Below are positions 46,301 through 51,830 of a DNA stretch of 64,000 nt, one piece after another. A program made the position numbers and the translations under genes. The stretch comes from Oscillospiraceae bacterium. GTDB lineage: Bacteria > Bacillota > Clostridia > Oscillospirales > Acutalibacteraceae. The number at the start of each line of letters is the position of its first letter. Within the stretch, counting starts at the first letter, position 1. The stretch is taken from NCBI GenBank assembly GCA_015066385.1, contig SVOJ01000003.1, positions 1 to 64,000 of the forward strand. Reading direction: 5' to 3'. The notes beneath the pieces were generated by a model. It did no database searches. It had not been told where the DNA came from and worked only from the letters and a program-made list of their open reading frames with translations.

Positions 46301-47388
46301 ATGGATTCCTTGATGCCCTTTGCGTGGCTCTTGCTCCCGTCAATAATCTGCTTGCATTTATTCTTGCTGATCAGGATATTGTTATTCTTGACGGACAGAT
46401 CACGGCATTCGGTTACGAGGGCTATGCACACGGTATTGTGCCGATTCTCGAAGCACTCGGCTGTGATGATAAGGATATTGTAAGTGCACAGCGGTACCTT
46501 GCAGATACACAGGCCGATCAGAGTTTTATTCTGAAACACATTATCGTTCCGATATTCAATCTGCTTGACCGTGTTTATGCAGATCCTGCTGTTGAGTTGT
46601 TTAATATTCTGCCCAATATTCTGTATTTTGCACAGTCCGGTATGCTTTCGACTGCTGTTGAAAATGTATTGCACGGTGTGTTTGTACTTCTCGATACAAT
46701 CCGCCCGATCTACAATCTGCAGTTTGAATCGGAAATTGATATCAACGGTTTGCTTATAGGGCTTCTTGCCGATGTTTTTGAAGATACCGGTTTTGAACTT
46801 CCGGAAGACGAATCAATTCTCAATTTCCTTGTCGGCGGTGTAAATGAAAAAACTTCGGCAACAGGTGAAACCATTTATATTGTGGAAGGTGCAAGCGCCG
46901 ATCTGTTGACCATCCTCCTTCGTTATGCATTGAAGATCATTTTCTATAAGAACAATGAAGACATTATTGTGGAATTGATTTGTGAAGATAATGAATTTGA
47001 TGTAAGTGAACGCGAAACGCTGACAGGTGTATTCACTGCACTTGAAAAACTTTGCGAGCAGGGAACATACGGCAGTGATAATATTCTTGCAGTGCTTTAT
47101 TGGATCTATGTCGGCGGATATGCTGCAAGTGAAGGTGTTTCCGATTTCCTCAAGGATTTCAACGGCTCATGGAGGTTTATGCTGGATCTTCTGCGATTCA
47201 GTGATGATGAACAGGTTAAGAACTTTGGCATGCAGCTGGCAGACTTCCTGAATCTGAAATTTGATTCCGTGCTTGATGAAGACGGTTTGGCATCCAATGG
47301 TCTCATCTCTTTCTTCGAACGAATCATTGAATGGTTCAAGATGATTTTCGAAAAGATCAAAGCCTTTTTCGAAGGTTTGGCAAATTGA
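31306..47388 (+). CDS. Giant secreted GLUG-repeat surface protein (about 5,360 residues)
   Basis: A signal peptide (lysine-rich start, core IISLFLSMLMIISCC, cleavage near VFALA) is followed by eight homologous modules beginning near residues 52, 570, 984, 1579, 2146, 2646, 3202 and 3803. Each opens with a YEIYNSFQLRWF-type block and FDGNGHTVSN, then strings of GLUG-type repeats ending (Y/N)-V-G-G-F-(I/V)-G, and closes with VWKQHNDD...GWPEIG. I count about 93 such repeats. From about residue 4140 to the end the sequence is acidic and mostly helical, with none of the repeats. The last 26 residues form an aromatic amphipathic helix (SFFERIIEWFKMIFEKIKA...). There is no LPXTG, dockerin or SLH domain. 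The ATG at 31306 lies 10 bases after GGAGG; an ATG overlapping that site at 31297 is too close. A role as adhesin or surface stalk is inferred from GLUG relatives. Confidence 0.88.
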   Translation: MQKNYKSAKKIISLFLSMLMIISCCSAAVPGLAVFALAWDGATSTQPSAIDGVYQIGTAEELAWFAAQVNAGNTAYNALLTADIDLSGQVWTPIGNDSKRYAGTFDGNNFTVSNVYITTTSVDRGLFGKTANATIRNLNLDTVRIMTARNYTGTVVGVINGGAVENCHVTGVYLATSNGYLGGLIGQVEGTSPVVRNCTVSGTNDYATISGKEFAGGLIGRVTVTTTIENCHTYDLTVSGTGSVGGLIGRTTTTCTISDCSANRNNLIATAAYSGGFAGLLTGGTVDNCNVNEVTLSGTSYVGGFVGYAYDKAISYSDCHVTKADLTASSTYEGGFVGGLNVANTFYNCSVTDADLKGSSTYRGGFAGYANAKMTAENCFVKDISIIGTQYNGGFSGLITGGSSVTKCGVENLTMQTDNTYNGGFVGNLTGSANTLQYNYVVNASIDGSNKSYLGGFIGYSQSNAHKVRENYLQLTSFGGTATYTGAFVGRIATGFFADNFVTTVDALPMVGSATAGVAGAETGITAITQTDVADGALCATLNGITNVWEQSADGYPTVGENATAPELSDGYYLIYNGYQLEWFMKQVNGGNLTINAKLMADIDLHNKDWTPIGSDAKQYNGIFDGNGFTVSNIYITVTGVERGFFGKTNANAVIKNLNLQNVSVTGNNDYSGSLIGVVNGSDIENCHVVGVYLNTGKAHAGAFIGRISGTAPTVKNCSVKGTETMHSVSGTQYLGAFVGYMNTAVKISDCYAENVEVTASNSSSYIGGFFGSSTESSSIYENCHVKDVVLNGVNYIGGFSYAFCKTSTINKSSVVNVTINSTSTSAEARLGGFFGNVGWEGINMITYCYAVGVTINAPSAGQVGGFAGYTNNKVHVFTECYAQVDLINSTNKNVGMFVGQRATGTFNDCFVTDSDTYPLVGSGTAFVAGTQTGISAVTNEEIFTGALTDKLNDVTEIWQQHNDDFTAGWPELGNAEAPALNADGFYEIYNSFQLRWFRDQVNAANVNINAILMADIDLKNRTWDPIGNSDADKYTGTFDGNGHTIYNVMITTTSYDRGFFGQVTNATIKNLTLDGVSISGNRNYAGGIVGIANGVTLTDCTVCNVTVNTAGYERIGGLIGFARTNQYTVSNCTVENATLTGSGSIGGLIGRSEVKGTVRDCLAKNITITSTAAYIGGALGYAYNVTSENNTVQGIYINSTNSNAGGFVGETQNTAPTFINCSVIALDENTPNTIRGASYVGGFAGRTYSGTGTFTNCSVEDMQITATGDRIGGFVGENYSAFNATDCSVKNVVISGKTLIGGFIGQSNSASAFENCDVDTVTITGTQYNAGFIGSMNVASTYKKCDVSNINITGTSTPSYTAGFGGYITEKVVAIDACNVVNAKLTGTANIGGFLGVLNKGSTVQKSSVVNAEIKSTSVYTNGDYAIGGFIGIVGWGTANTVQYCFAQNVSIDADSLNVGGFIGKMDNAVHQIKEVYANAVAINSTKTYVGSFLGRWDSGTTTDCYAVAVDGLPLVGSATAGQSHVNANVIAVSADDVKDGTLTENLADITAVWKQHNDDTENGWPEIGEAALPELKDGYYEIYNSFQLRWFRDAVNAGELTANAKLMADIDLKNRDWYPIGNDSKRYAGHFDGNGHTVSNVSISTTAVDRGFFGKTNNATVTDLTLDGVAITTVSDYAGGLIAVALGGTFENCSVRNVSINNTGKSYNGGFIGLFGTNTATFVNCHTENVTINGAQYNAGFIGRAEKQATYTDCSATNVTINASGAFSAGFIGWAAVERIENCTVTGVYITSSNTNNGGFIGETQDIAAVIANCSVQPYDGKDNFVGGTKYVGGFIGRIYDGASLTVDGCSVVSTDVPATNAYVGGFVGENNTTGYFTDCSVYDAQINGTQYVGGFNGYAGKAGTYENCIVQTASVTGTASPTYAGGFFGYINAKSIITDCHVNMIAVTGPYYLGGFSSNLAAGSEILFSSVVDAQIKSTQTTTTTNVCVGGFIGTVGWGTPNKIQYSFAQNVSIEATGKNVGGFIGLADSSVHNISECYVNAITVPGENAYTGAFLGNRTTGNYSDLFAVNVENLPFVGSATVAVSGNETGITGVASSDVYDGTLESKLNAVTPVWKNLNEDYEHGYPVIDDGVVIAPTQNAEGYYEIYTSYQLEWFVKFVNAGNVNANAILMDDIDLCNKAWFSMGNNSNRYAGTFNGNQKTVKNINISATTDNQGFFGSTAATFTVFDLTLENVSVQSTASYVGALAGVLRGNAKNITVKNVNVKAASYAGGMVGYVDTAITVENCNVDTVSVSGAQFTGGMFGRINALCTVADCRVDNVTLRATNTYAGGFAGLVAGTDFTNCHVNGFDIESTTSNVGAMFGRVEGTTPSLVNCSATGTENMNRIKATQYIGGISGYMNSAVALNGITVKNINITATAGDSYIGGIYGASSEAASTYESCLIEDISLTGNNYMGGFSGTLCKATSVVKSGVVNVSVNSSSTSDNAYVGGFIGVVGWGGINTIQYCYAYGVDIDAVNAGNVGGFIGNTNNVQHLISECYASVNSINSTKKYVGSFIGQRATGVFADCFATAFENYPLIGSATAFVSGDVSAITEVTFDQVHNGELADELNSVTEVWKQHNNELTAGWPEIGTADPPVLNENGYYEIYNSFQLRWFRDTVNDGNININAILMADINLKNRTWEPIGNDGKRYAGHFDGNGHTVSNVLISSVAVDRGFFGQITNATIENLSLDGLTVNGNRSYSGGLVGVANGVTLKNCEVRNVLIDTAGYESASALVGYIRTNASEITNCRVVNAQIRGSKYVGGLVARIDIATTISDCLAENIMISATNTYVGGMVGYANGCNISDSIVKGIYITSTSNNAGGFIGESQGGITVTNCSVEPLAEDVPNSISAVNYVGGFIGRHYAGDAKFENCTVSDVTVTDSGSYVGGFIGENYKSATFVSCATQNITMDSDKYAGGFIGYLSAVATMAKCTTTDTVINATGTDPYVGGFAGYTNAKMTANECEVHDIQITAIGTIGGFSGNLAAGSQIEKSFVVNAELYPAAASTAAANTGGFIGVCGWSTANSITWSYVAKTIIDGEGQNIGGFIGKTDNAAHIIKECYADAEIASTAAYVGSFAGYKSSGTFTDCFASTDGRIPAVGSDVADLVETVSVAEVRDGTLANILDSISGIWRQYNNDYTNGYPVIGQANPPVQNADGYYEIYTAYQLRWFMSHVNASTENAAANAILMENINLNFREWTPIGKHANQYAGTFDGNGKTISGVLIATTASDRGFFGKIAATAVVKNLTLDGIRVTTALDYTGSVVGVVNGGQVLNCHVKNMTVESANSSKSYVGGLVGQVEGTAPVIQNCTVNEILLNGSSYVGGLIGLLKTTATVENCFVTNITVQSTAKYAGGMFGAVTANNTIRNSAVINVNATAAQYLGGFVGYTSATQNFENCHVTGVNLTATSTSVGGFSGESAGAAVFDSCSVKQQGTDRNVVSGTNYIGGFVGRVYSGNNTFADCSTVCCDVIANGYNAGGFMGENNSTVLLTDCHATDVVVEGTYNVGGFVGDSSAAATYTRCSVDTAAVYASKTTESNAGGFAGFTSAKAVINDCYVTDADVSGYIRVAGFIGALGGGSSIQKSYVLRTAVRSDAQSNTTDVKIGGFAGTIGWDSANTILYCYANDVTVSAIGEEVGGFAGNMNNAAHIVSECYVNATAVESDAAYVGTFVGIKSSGTITDCYASAVAALPRIGSATAGVEADNADAVNITNASEVADGTLVDRMNEITNIWQQYNEDYENGWPVIDPTATEPLLSEDGYYEIYTAYQLEWFTKYVNAGTTTAKARLMADIDLQSKPWKSIGTDSKKYAGVFDGNNHTVTNLYINATANDAGFFGATAAGFTVSDLTLTNVNVTSTKSYVGGLVGVLRGNVENCKVEGLTLSGASYVGGLAGKTEGNVTIAGSSVVGTLNQNTIASNGEYAGGLIGQSSANPCAIRNCTAENLKISGTQRVGGAVGDMSDVSIMIVNTFAKNISITANRYVGGLSYSLRAGSNMINCGSENISVVCSATGAIETGGLVGLLNGGASIAGSYAKRIQLQTNGNNVGGLVGNADKGTVSECWAYALNAAGDTNVGSMIGRSGTLTLMNSTFVGKKDQNSVGNNVAFDSLEAVVAKDIADNWFVLFEELANTYSAEDVLALAAEEFDVLYAKLLNHYNIVLYYADVAYASMVTENGFGIADVHEFMSLFLLRHNVEIFTEFMQDEENLLDAFFTDELLATDVTSLATSVLLYDYYEEGRDLWNSLVEEYTSEAMLAVLGETRFVAIENFLADCFNELTAARLEAELDAVILPYEEQGSRINMLNFREIGNACSAVETVIYDELLDELSDKLKEKYAYYLIIKEQQQNFVKNDAFSVFESSTVEYPTRVVREDDVARDESPSEDYVVTQEKMDAIVEKIDTVLMGDDFAYVLGLDEPLDGTLRTLINEELYNDEIINSLVESTYVKACEELEKAIEEEASIKVLGITITFRGKARDVIESMIKSFGLYLQPKALAGVIDGEKYPRAKAVLLAAGADWSKVELEDPTSENYLYWGVTDKDSFIDAMGNSFRGLYPAARPLFTTHSFSKQATEDVISGCDLKVKLTVNSVDAYDETIIPLFETLGITDLTDSATFNTYTSTDEYFDSILYPLCNWVEDTLANAPLATVAEMLPNLAYYMEFGFLEQWLKALATSIHYDIDVTVGTSWAHKTVDVTKGSIDLSVYDMLSEDEDDILYGADLYSISGLLDVILNATEIDMRLPVSENSYLASLGEMVQMPSANSAGIRYYVKANRGDVMYVVLRYLARALGNRDFVEHALNAFNDEDEPFEPLDDTLAEIVDNIGASAEDTVAAIAELCFPQEYNMNPVSVATAAPVKPAKVVYTKAWAKEDAQYIVDNLSDFIDNMFYLLGMQELDVMLSDLVGGEIYRNENLSKIIIEIRDLVTDIDGYEEILYLLNMDISDWNDVTEDSQWGFEDGDKDGFLDALCVALAPVNNLLAFILADQDIVILDGQITAFGYEGYAHGIVPILEALGCDDKDIVSAQRYLADTQADQSFILKHIIVPIFNLLDRVYADPAVELFNILPNILYFAQSGMLSTAVENVLHGVFVLLDTIRPIYNLQFESEIDINGLLIGLLADVFEDTGFELPEDESILNFLVGGVNEKTSATGETIYIVEGASADLLTILLRYALKIIFYKNNEDIIVELICEDNEFDVSERETLTGVFTALEKLCEQGTYGSDNILAVLYWIYVGGYAASEGVSDFLKDFNGSWRFMLDLLRFSDDEQVKNFGMQLADFLNLKFDSVLDEDGLASNGLISFFERIIEWFKMIFEKIKAFFEGLAN
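31459..43720 (+). repeat. Eight tandem GLUG modules within the giant gene
   Basis: Module starts lie near 31459, 33013, 34255, 36040, 37741, 39241, 40909 and 42712, so the period varies from 1.0 to 1.8 kb. Modules 3, 4 and 6 have almost the same header at DNA level (near 34265, 36051 and 39250). Modules 2-7 share a closing block with a VGW or ICGW motif, a following His and an ECYA-type segment, which module 1 has only in part and module 8 lacks. The pattern fits duplication of whole modules followed by divergence. Confidence 0.85.
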
Positions 47389-47399
47389 CTTTGTAATTG

Positions 47400-47436
47400 A
47401 AAACGGTGGCTGATATTCAATATCAGTCACCGTTTT
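47400..47436 (+). terminator. Stem-loop behind the giant gene
   Basis: A long stem (AAAACGGTG and CTGATAT arms with one mismatch) with a two-base tip. Only a short T-run follows, so termination may be partial. Confidence 0.6.
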
Positions 47437-47513
47437 CAGTGTTGATTTTGCACAAAAAGACATATTGTTGTTTGTATAATAAGCAGAAATGAAAAAATGT
47501 CGACCAATGTTTA

Positions 47514-47542
47514 TTGACGAAAGTATAAAACAGAGATAAAAT
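47514..47542 (+). promoter_or_regulatory. Promoter of the secreted phosphoesterase
   Basis: TTGACG (47514-47519), a 17-base spacer and TAAAAT (47537-47542), 31 bases before the start codon. Confidence 0.65.
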
Positions 47543-47573
47543 ATCAACATCCATAACTATAGGAGCGATGTGT

Positions 47574-49265
47574 ATGAAAAAATTTTTATCCGTCTTTTTG
47601 TCAGCAGTTCTGTTGCTGTCATGTTTTGGTTCCTTTGCAGTCGCGGCAGATGCCCCTCTTGTTGTTTCTGTTGCCAATGACCTGCATTTTGATCCTGAAA
47701 TTGTAACAACACCCGTTACAAAGCACAACAATGTAAATCCTGATTTCTTCCACGCCGGACACGGCGGCCAGATGCCGGAGGAATCGGTTGCACTGTTGCA
47801 TGCTTATCTTGCGCTTGCTGAAACCGATGAATGCGATATTGTTTTGTTGCCCGGTGATATCACAAACGACGGCATGATTGAACAGCACACCGTACTGGCA
47901 TCATTGCTTGCCGAGTTTGAAGCAAAAAGCGGTAAACAGGTTTTTGTCATCCCCGGAAATCACGATCTTTTCAATACCTCGGCGGAAGAATTCGGTCAGA
48001 TTTATACCGATTTCGGTTACGCTGCGGCGATTGCACGGGATTCGCAATCTGCTTCTTATGTATCAGAACTCAACGGCGAATACAGATTGCTTGCAATTGA
48101 CAGTACAAATCCCGGTCAGAGCTCGCACGGAATGAATGCAGAGCGTGCGGAGTGGGTTCGTCAGCAGTGTGTAAAAGCAAAAGAAGACGGTAAAAAACTG
48201 ATTGCCATGATGCATCACAATCTTACAGACCATTTTGTTTTTGCAAAACAACTGCATCCGACCGCCATTGTTGAAGGCGATGTTGCTCTTGCTGAAATTC
48301 TTGCAACGAATGGTGTGAAGTATATTTTTACAGGACATACGCATGACCATGATATTGCTAACTACACTGCGGAAGACGGATCTGTAATATATGATGTTGT
48401 TACAGGCTCCATGTTCTGCTATCCTTGCCCTTATCGTATTGTTACCTTCTCTGATGATGTTAAATTTGAAACCCGCAGAGTAACATCCGTTGACACTGTT
48501 TTACTGCCTCCCGGCATTACGGAAACAGCACTTGCCCTGGCGGCAACGGACATGACTGCATACTCCAAGATCTGCACATGGATCGGTATGCGCAGTACTG
48601 TCCTTTCCTATACAAAAACAGCATCTGTGCTTAAATTGATGAAACTTGACAAAGAAACGGATGCTCAGATGTATGACATCATGACAAGAGTGCTTGACAA
48701 GGCAAATGAAGTCATTGTATGGCCCTTCTATGAGAAGGATGCCGAAGATGGTGAAATGAGCATTGAATCGTATCTCGGTCAGTATGATATTTCAATTCCT
48801 GCGAGTGATTATGCTGATCTTGTTGATCTTGCAGTTGAAATTTATCAGGCTGAGGTTGTCGGTGACGAAAACTTTCAGGGATACAGCCCTGAAGTCATGC
48901 TTGTCACAAGAGGTCTTGCCGCAGTATTGCATTATGCACTTGCAGATGTGTCTGCCGAAGAATTTGCAGCCGTTCTTGCGTTTGTGACCAACTTGCTCGG
49001 CTATGATGTGAATGAAGATTTGCTGCGCTATGCAGGGGATGCGATCAGCCGCATGAGGGGGCTTGAATTGGTTCTTATGACCGTAGCAATGCCGCTTGTT
49101 TGTGAATTTACAATTGACAATGCTCCTGCAGACAGCAATGTGACACTGCCCGGTTACGACGATGATACGACTGCAGATAATCTGAGTTTCTTTGCGCAGA
49201 TTATTAACTTCCTGAAGAGTATTTATAATGCGTTGATGACATTCTTTGCACACTTCTTCGGTTAA
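47574..49265 (+). CDS. Secreted calcineurin-like metallophosphoesterase
   Basis: A 563-residue protein with a signal peptide (MKKFLSVFLSAVLLLSCFGS, cleavage near VAA) and all metal-site motifs of the family: NDLHFD, PGDITNDG, PGNHDLF, MMHHN and GHTHDHD. The substrate could be a phosphodiester, nucleotide or phosphorylated glycan. The C-terminal 200 residues are helical and unassigned, and the end (SFFAQIINFLKSIYNALMTF...) closely matches the end of the giant protein just upstream. The ATG at 47574 is 8 bases after AGGAG; the ATG at 47568 is too close to it. No transmembrane anchor or LPXTG is present. Confidence 0.88.
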   Translation: MKKFLSVFLSAVLLLSCFGSFAVAADAPLVVSVANDLHFDPEIVTTPVTKHNNVNPDFFHAGHGGQMPEESVALLHAYLALAETDECDIVLLPGDITNDGMIEQHTVLASLLAEFEAKSGKQVFVIPGNHDLFNTSAEEFGQIYTDFGYAAAIARDSQSASYVSELNGEYRLLAIDSTNPGQSSHGMNAERAEWVRQQCVKAKEDGKKLIAMMHHNLTDHFVFAKQLHPTAIVEGDVALAEILATNGVKYIFTGHTHDHDIANYTAEDGSVIYDVVTGSMFCYPCPYRIVTFSDDVKFETRRVTSVDTVLLPPGITETALALAATDMTAYSKICTWIGMRSTVLSYTKTASVLKLMKLDKETDAQMYDIMTRVLDKANEVIVWPFYEKDAEDGEMSIESYLGQYDISIPASDYADLVDLAVEIYQAEVVGDENFQGYSPEVMLVTRGLAAVLHYALADVSAEEFAAVLAFVTNLLGYDVNEDLLRYAGDAISRMRGLELVLMTVAMPLVCEFTIDNAPADSNVTLPGYDDDTTADNLSFFAQIINFLKSIYNALMTFFAHFFG

Positions 49266-49278
49266 ACACTTTAATATA

Positions 49279-49307
49279 GAAAGCCGTGGCAATCTGCCAC
49301 GGCTTTC
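49279..49307. terminator. Bidirectional stem-loop between phosphoesterase and symporter
   Basis: A perfect 13-bp stem (49279-49291 with 49295-49307) with a 3-base loop between convergent genes. T-tracts on both sides are short. Confidence 0.65.
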
Positions 49308-49316
49308 CGTTAGAAC

Positions 49317-50801
49317 TTATTCTGCTGTTGCAACCTGTTTTGATTCTTCAAGTGCTTTCGCTCGTCTTTGCTGTAATTCTTCCTGAATCGGAATCAGCTT
49401 TTTCTTGGAAAGCGGATAGATAATCGTCAGAATCAGAATCAAAGTGTAAACAATCGCAGGTACGATGGCGCACATTCTGTAAATATTGTGTCCGACAGAG
49501 CCTTTTGCGGTTGAGATTGTATCCTTGAGTTTGTCGCTGTATCCTGTCTTTTTAAGCAACTGCATTCCGCCGGAATCTGCAATGGTCTGACCGACTTTTC
49601 TTGCAAATGTGTACACAGCATAAATGGCACTTTCGCTTTTTTCGTATGTTGTGTATTCGTGATAATCGATGCAGTCCATCACGATTGCCCAGTTTGTGAT
49701 GCTCATGAAGGAATAGCCGAGACCGATAAGTGCCTGCATGACGAAGTATAAAATTTTACCCGGAAGGAATACGGCATTGAAAATTGCAGCGGCAGAAGAA
49801 AGGCACAAACCGCATACGCAAAGTTCCTTTTTGCCGAATCTTTCAACCATTTTGGGCACAAAGAGGATGAGTGCAGCCATGGGGCCGTAGGTACAAAGTG
49901 TGTTGAAAATGCCGAGATTGGAATCCCCGAAATAGTTTTTATAAAGATACTGCGAGAAGGAACCGAACTGCAGAAGGCCGCTGATAAGCACACCGGAAAT
50001 CATGACCATCATGAACGGCAGGCTCTTGAACAGGGAGCCGTAGGTATTTTTGATGTCGATTTTCTTCTTTTCGGGTGCAGACTGAATTCGTTCTTTGGTG
50101 GTTTTGAGGCAAGTCAGATACATTGCGGCAGAAGCCACGGAGAATGCAAGAACAAGAATAAATGCACGTTTGTCGCTGAATTGTGAGGCAATGGTTCCGT
50201 CGGCTTGTTCGATCTTGCTGTAAATGAGAGCCTGTCCGACAAGGGTGGGCATTGCACCGCCGACACCGCCGCCGATGGAACGGAAGGTCGAAAGCAGAGT
50301 TCTGCCTTTCGGATCATCCGTAATGACCGAAGCAAGAGAGCCGTAGGGGATATTCATGCCTGTATATAACATACCGAAAGCGGTATATGTGATATACGCA
50401 AAGGCAAGAAGAATGGTATAATTGCTGATAAATTTGCTGATATTCAGGAAACAGAGAATACAGGACACGGCAAGCGGTATGCTGACCACTTTGATATAAG
50501 GCCTGAATTTTCCGTCCTTTGTCGGTTTTCTTGCATCTACAATCAAGCCCCACATCGGATCATTGATTGCATCCCACAGACGGACAACAAGGAACAGAAC
50601 CGTAATGTCATTGTAAACCTTATCCGCATCAAAACCGACCATCAGACTGTCGGTATAGAACACTTTGAGAAATGTCGAGATGAAGGTCAATACCAGCAGA
50701 TTACCGATATCACCGAACATGTAACCGATGCCTTCTTTGATACCGATTGCATTCGGATGTCGCAATGCAGTCGGCGGTGCGGCCGCTTTTTTCTTTTTCA
50801 T
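49317..50801 (-). CDS. GPH-family (glycoside-pentoside-hexuronide) sugar symporter
   Basis: A 494-residue major facilitator with about twelve hydrophobic segments and the GPH hallmarks: GYMFGDIGN in helix 1, the loop VRLWDAINDPMWGLIVD with its key acidic residues, and GKFRPYIKV. It imports a glycoside with a cation. The ATG at 50801 follows AAAGGAGG at 10 bases; an in-frame TTG at 50810 is too close. It is divergent from the TIM-barrel isomerase gene with back-to-back promoters, suggesting shared control of uptake and metabolism of one sugar. Confidence 0.9.
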   Translation of the reverse strand: MKKKKAAAPPTALRHPNAIGIKEGIGYMFGDIGNLLVLTFISTFLKVFYTDSLMVGFDADKVYNDITVLFLVVRLWDAINDPMWGLIVDARKPTKDGKFRPYIKVVSIPLAVSCILCFLNISKFISNYTILLAFAYITYTAFGMLYTGMNIPYGSLASVITDDPKGRTLLSTFRSIGGGVGGAMPTLVGQALIYSKIEQADGTIASQFSDKRAFILVLAFSVASAAMYLTCLKTTKERIQSAPEKKKIDIKNTYGSLFKSLPFMMVMISGVLISGLLQFGSFSQYLYKNYFGDSNLGIFNTLCTYGPMAALILFVPKMVERFGKKELCVCGLCLSSAAAIFNAVFLPGKILYFVMQALIGLGYSFMSITNWAIVMDCIDYHEYTTYEKSESAIYAVYTFARKVGQTIADSGGMQLLKKTGYSDKLKDTISTAKGSVGHNIYRMCAIVPAIVYTLILILTIIYPLSKKKLIPIQEELQQRRAKALEESKQVATAE

Positions 50802-50841
50802 GGAAAACAATCCTCCTTTGTTAATTTGTTAATATGAATTC

Positions 50842-50870
50842 ATTTTACACAATAAAACAGCATCTGTCAA
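50842..50870 (-). promoter_or_regulatory. SigA promoter of the GPH symporter
   Basis: On the minus strand consensus TTGACA (50870-50865), a 17-base spacer and TAAAAT (50847-50842). Confidence 0.75.
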
Positions 50871-50884
50871 TCAAATGTTCAAGG

Positions 50885-50913
50885 TTGACACATGGATATG
50901 AAAGAAATATAAT
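50885..50913 (+). promoter_or_regulatory. SigA promoter of the TIM-barrel isomerase gene
   Basis: Consensus TTGACA (50885-50890), a 17-base spacer and perfect TATAAT (50908-50913). The two divergent -35 boxes are 14 bases apart. Confidence 0.8.
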
Positions 50914-50945
50914 ATAATTATGTGTTAGCGAGATGGGGTGTTGCA

Positions 50946-51785
50946 ATGTTTTTTCTTTCTGCATTTGCTGATGAATATGATCTGGATTTTGACAAGCAGT
51001 TGCAAGGGTTGAAACAGAATCATTTGCAATATATTGAAGTGCGCAATGCGGACGGTATCAATGTTGCGCAATGGCCGGAAAACAAAGCAACGGAAATTGC
51101 AGAGAAATTAAATAAATATAATATTCAGGTGTCTGCAATCGGCTCGCCGCTCGGTAAAGTCTCCGCAGACTGTGCCATGTCGGAATATATAAAAACAATA
51201 GAAAATGTTTGTTACATTGCGGATATTCTTTCCTGTAACCTGATTCGTATTTTCAGTTTTTACAGACCGGACGGTATGTCCGATCCTGCGTATAAAAATA
51301 CAGTTTTCGATAAAACAGAAAAAATGCTGCATGTTGCTGCAAGATACAATAAACAACTTTGTCTTGAAAATGAAGCGGGACTTTACGGTGAATCTCCCGA
51401 AAAATGTCTGGAACTGTTGGACTGCTTCGGCGGTGTGTTGAAATGTTGTTTTGATATGGGCAATTTCAGATTACAGGGGTATGATCCCTATCCCGCCGCA
51501 TATGAACTTTTAAAAAAGTATATTGCGTATTTTCATATCAAAGATTCTTTTGATCATGGTGCAATTGTTCCTGCCGGTTGCGGCAATGCAAAAATCAAAG
51601 AAATATTGACAGCATATGACCGTGAGTTTGGTCGTGATTGCTTTGTGTCCGTTGAACCGCACCTTGTTACATTTGACGGTTTGAACGATCTGACAAGTGA
51701 AAAGATTGAACATAAATTTGTTTATGCAACCAAGGAAGCTGCTTTTGCAGATGCCGTACAGCGATTCAGATTATTGATGCAATAA
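50946..51785 (+). CDS. TIM-barrel sugar phosphate isomerase/epimerase
   Basis: A 279-residue xylose-isomerase-like TIM barrel (AP endonuclease family 2 fold). Recognisable elements are LQYIEVRNADG, CLENEAGLYGESP (metal-binding Glu), CFDMGNFR (metal-binding Asp), YFHIKDS and VSVEPHL. Members isomerise or epimerise sugars, inositols or related compounds; the substrate is not readable. The ATG at 50946 is preceded by GGGGTG; an earlier in-frame TTG at 50922 has no ribosome site. It is divergent from the GPH symporter. Confidence 0.82.
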   Translation: MFFLSAFADEYDLDFDKQLQGLKQNHLQYIEVRNADGINVAQWPENKATEIAEKLNKYNIQVSAIGSPLGKVSADCAMSEYIKTIENVCYIADILSCNLIRIFSFYRPDGMSDPAYKNTVFDKTEKMLHVAARYNKQLCLENEAGLYGESPEKCLELLDCFGGVLKCCFDMGNFRLQGYDPYPAAYELLKKYIAYFHIKDSFDHGAIVPAGCGNAKIKEILTAYDREFGRDCFVSVEPHLVTFDGLNDLTSEKIEHKFVYATKEAAFADAVQRFRLLMQ

Positions 51786-51788
51786 AAA

Positions 51789-51809
51789 TGCGGCGAAAAA
51801 ATCGCCGCA
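51789..51809 (-). terminator. Terminator of the serine dehydratase gene
   Basis: An 8-bp GC-rich stem (51789-51796 with 51802-51809), followed on the minus strand by TTTTTATT. Confidence 0.75.
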
Positions 51810-51830
51810 AAAAAAATATTTTATGCACAG

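Noticed and set aside
47290-47388. Cell-wall anchor (LPXTG or dockerin) at the end of the giant protein
   Set aside because: No LPXTG-like motif, hydrophobic anchor with charged tail, or dockerin calcium loop is present; only the amphipathic tail is seen.
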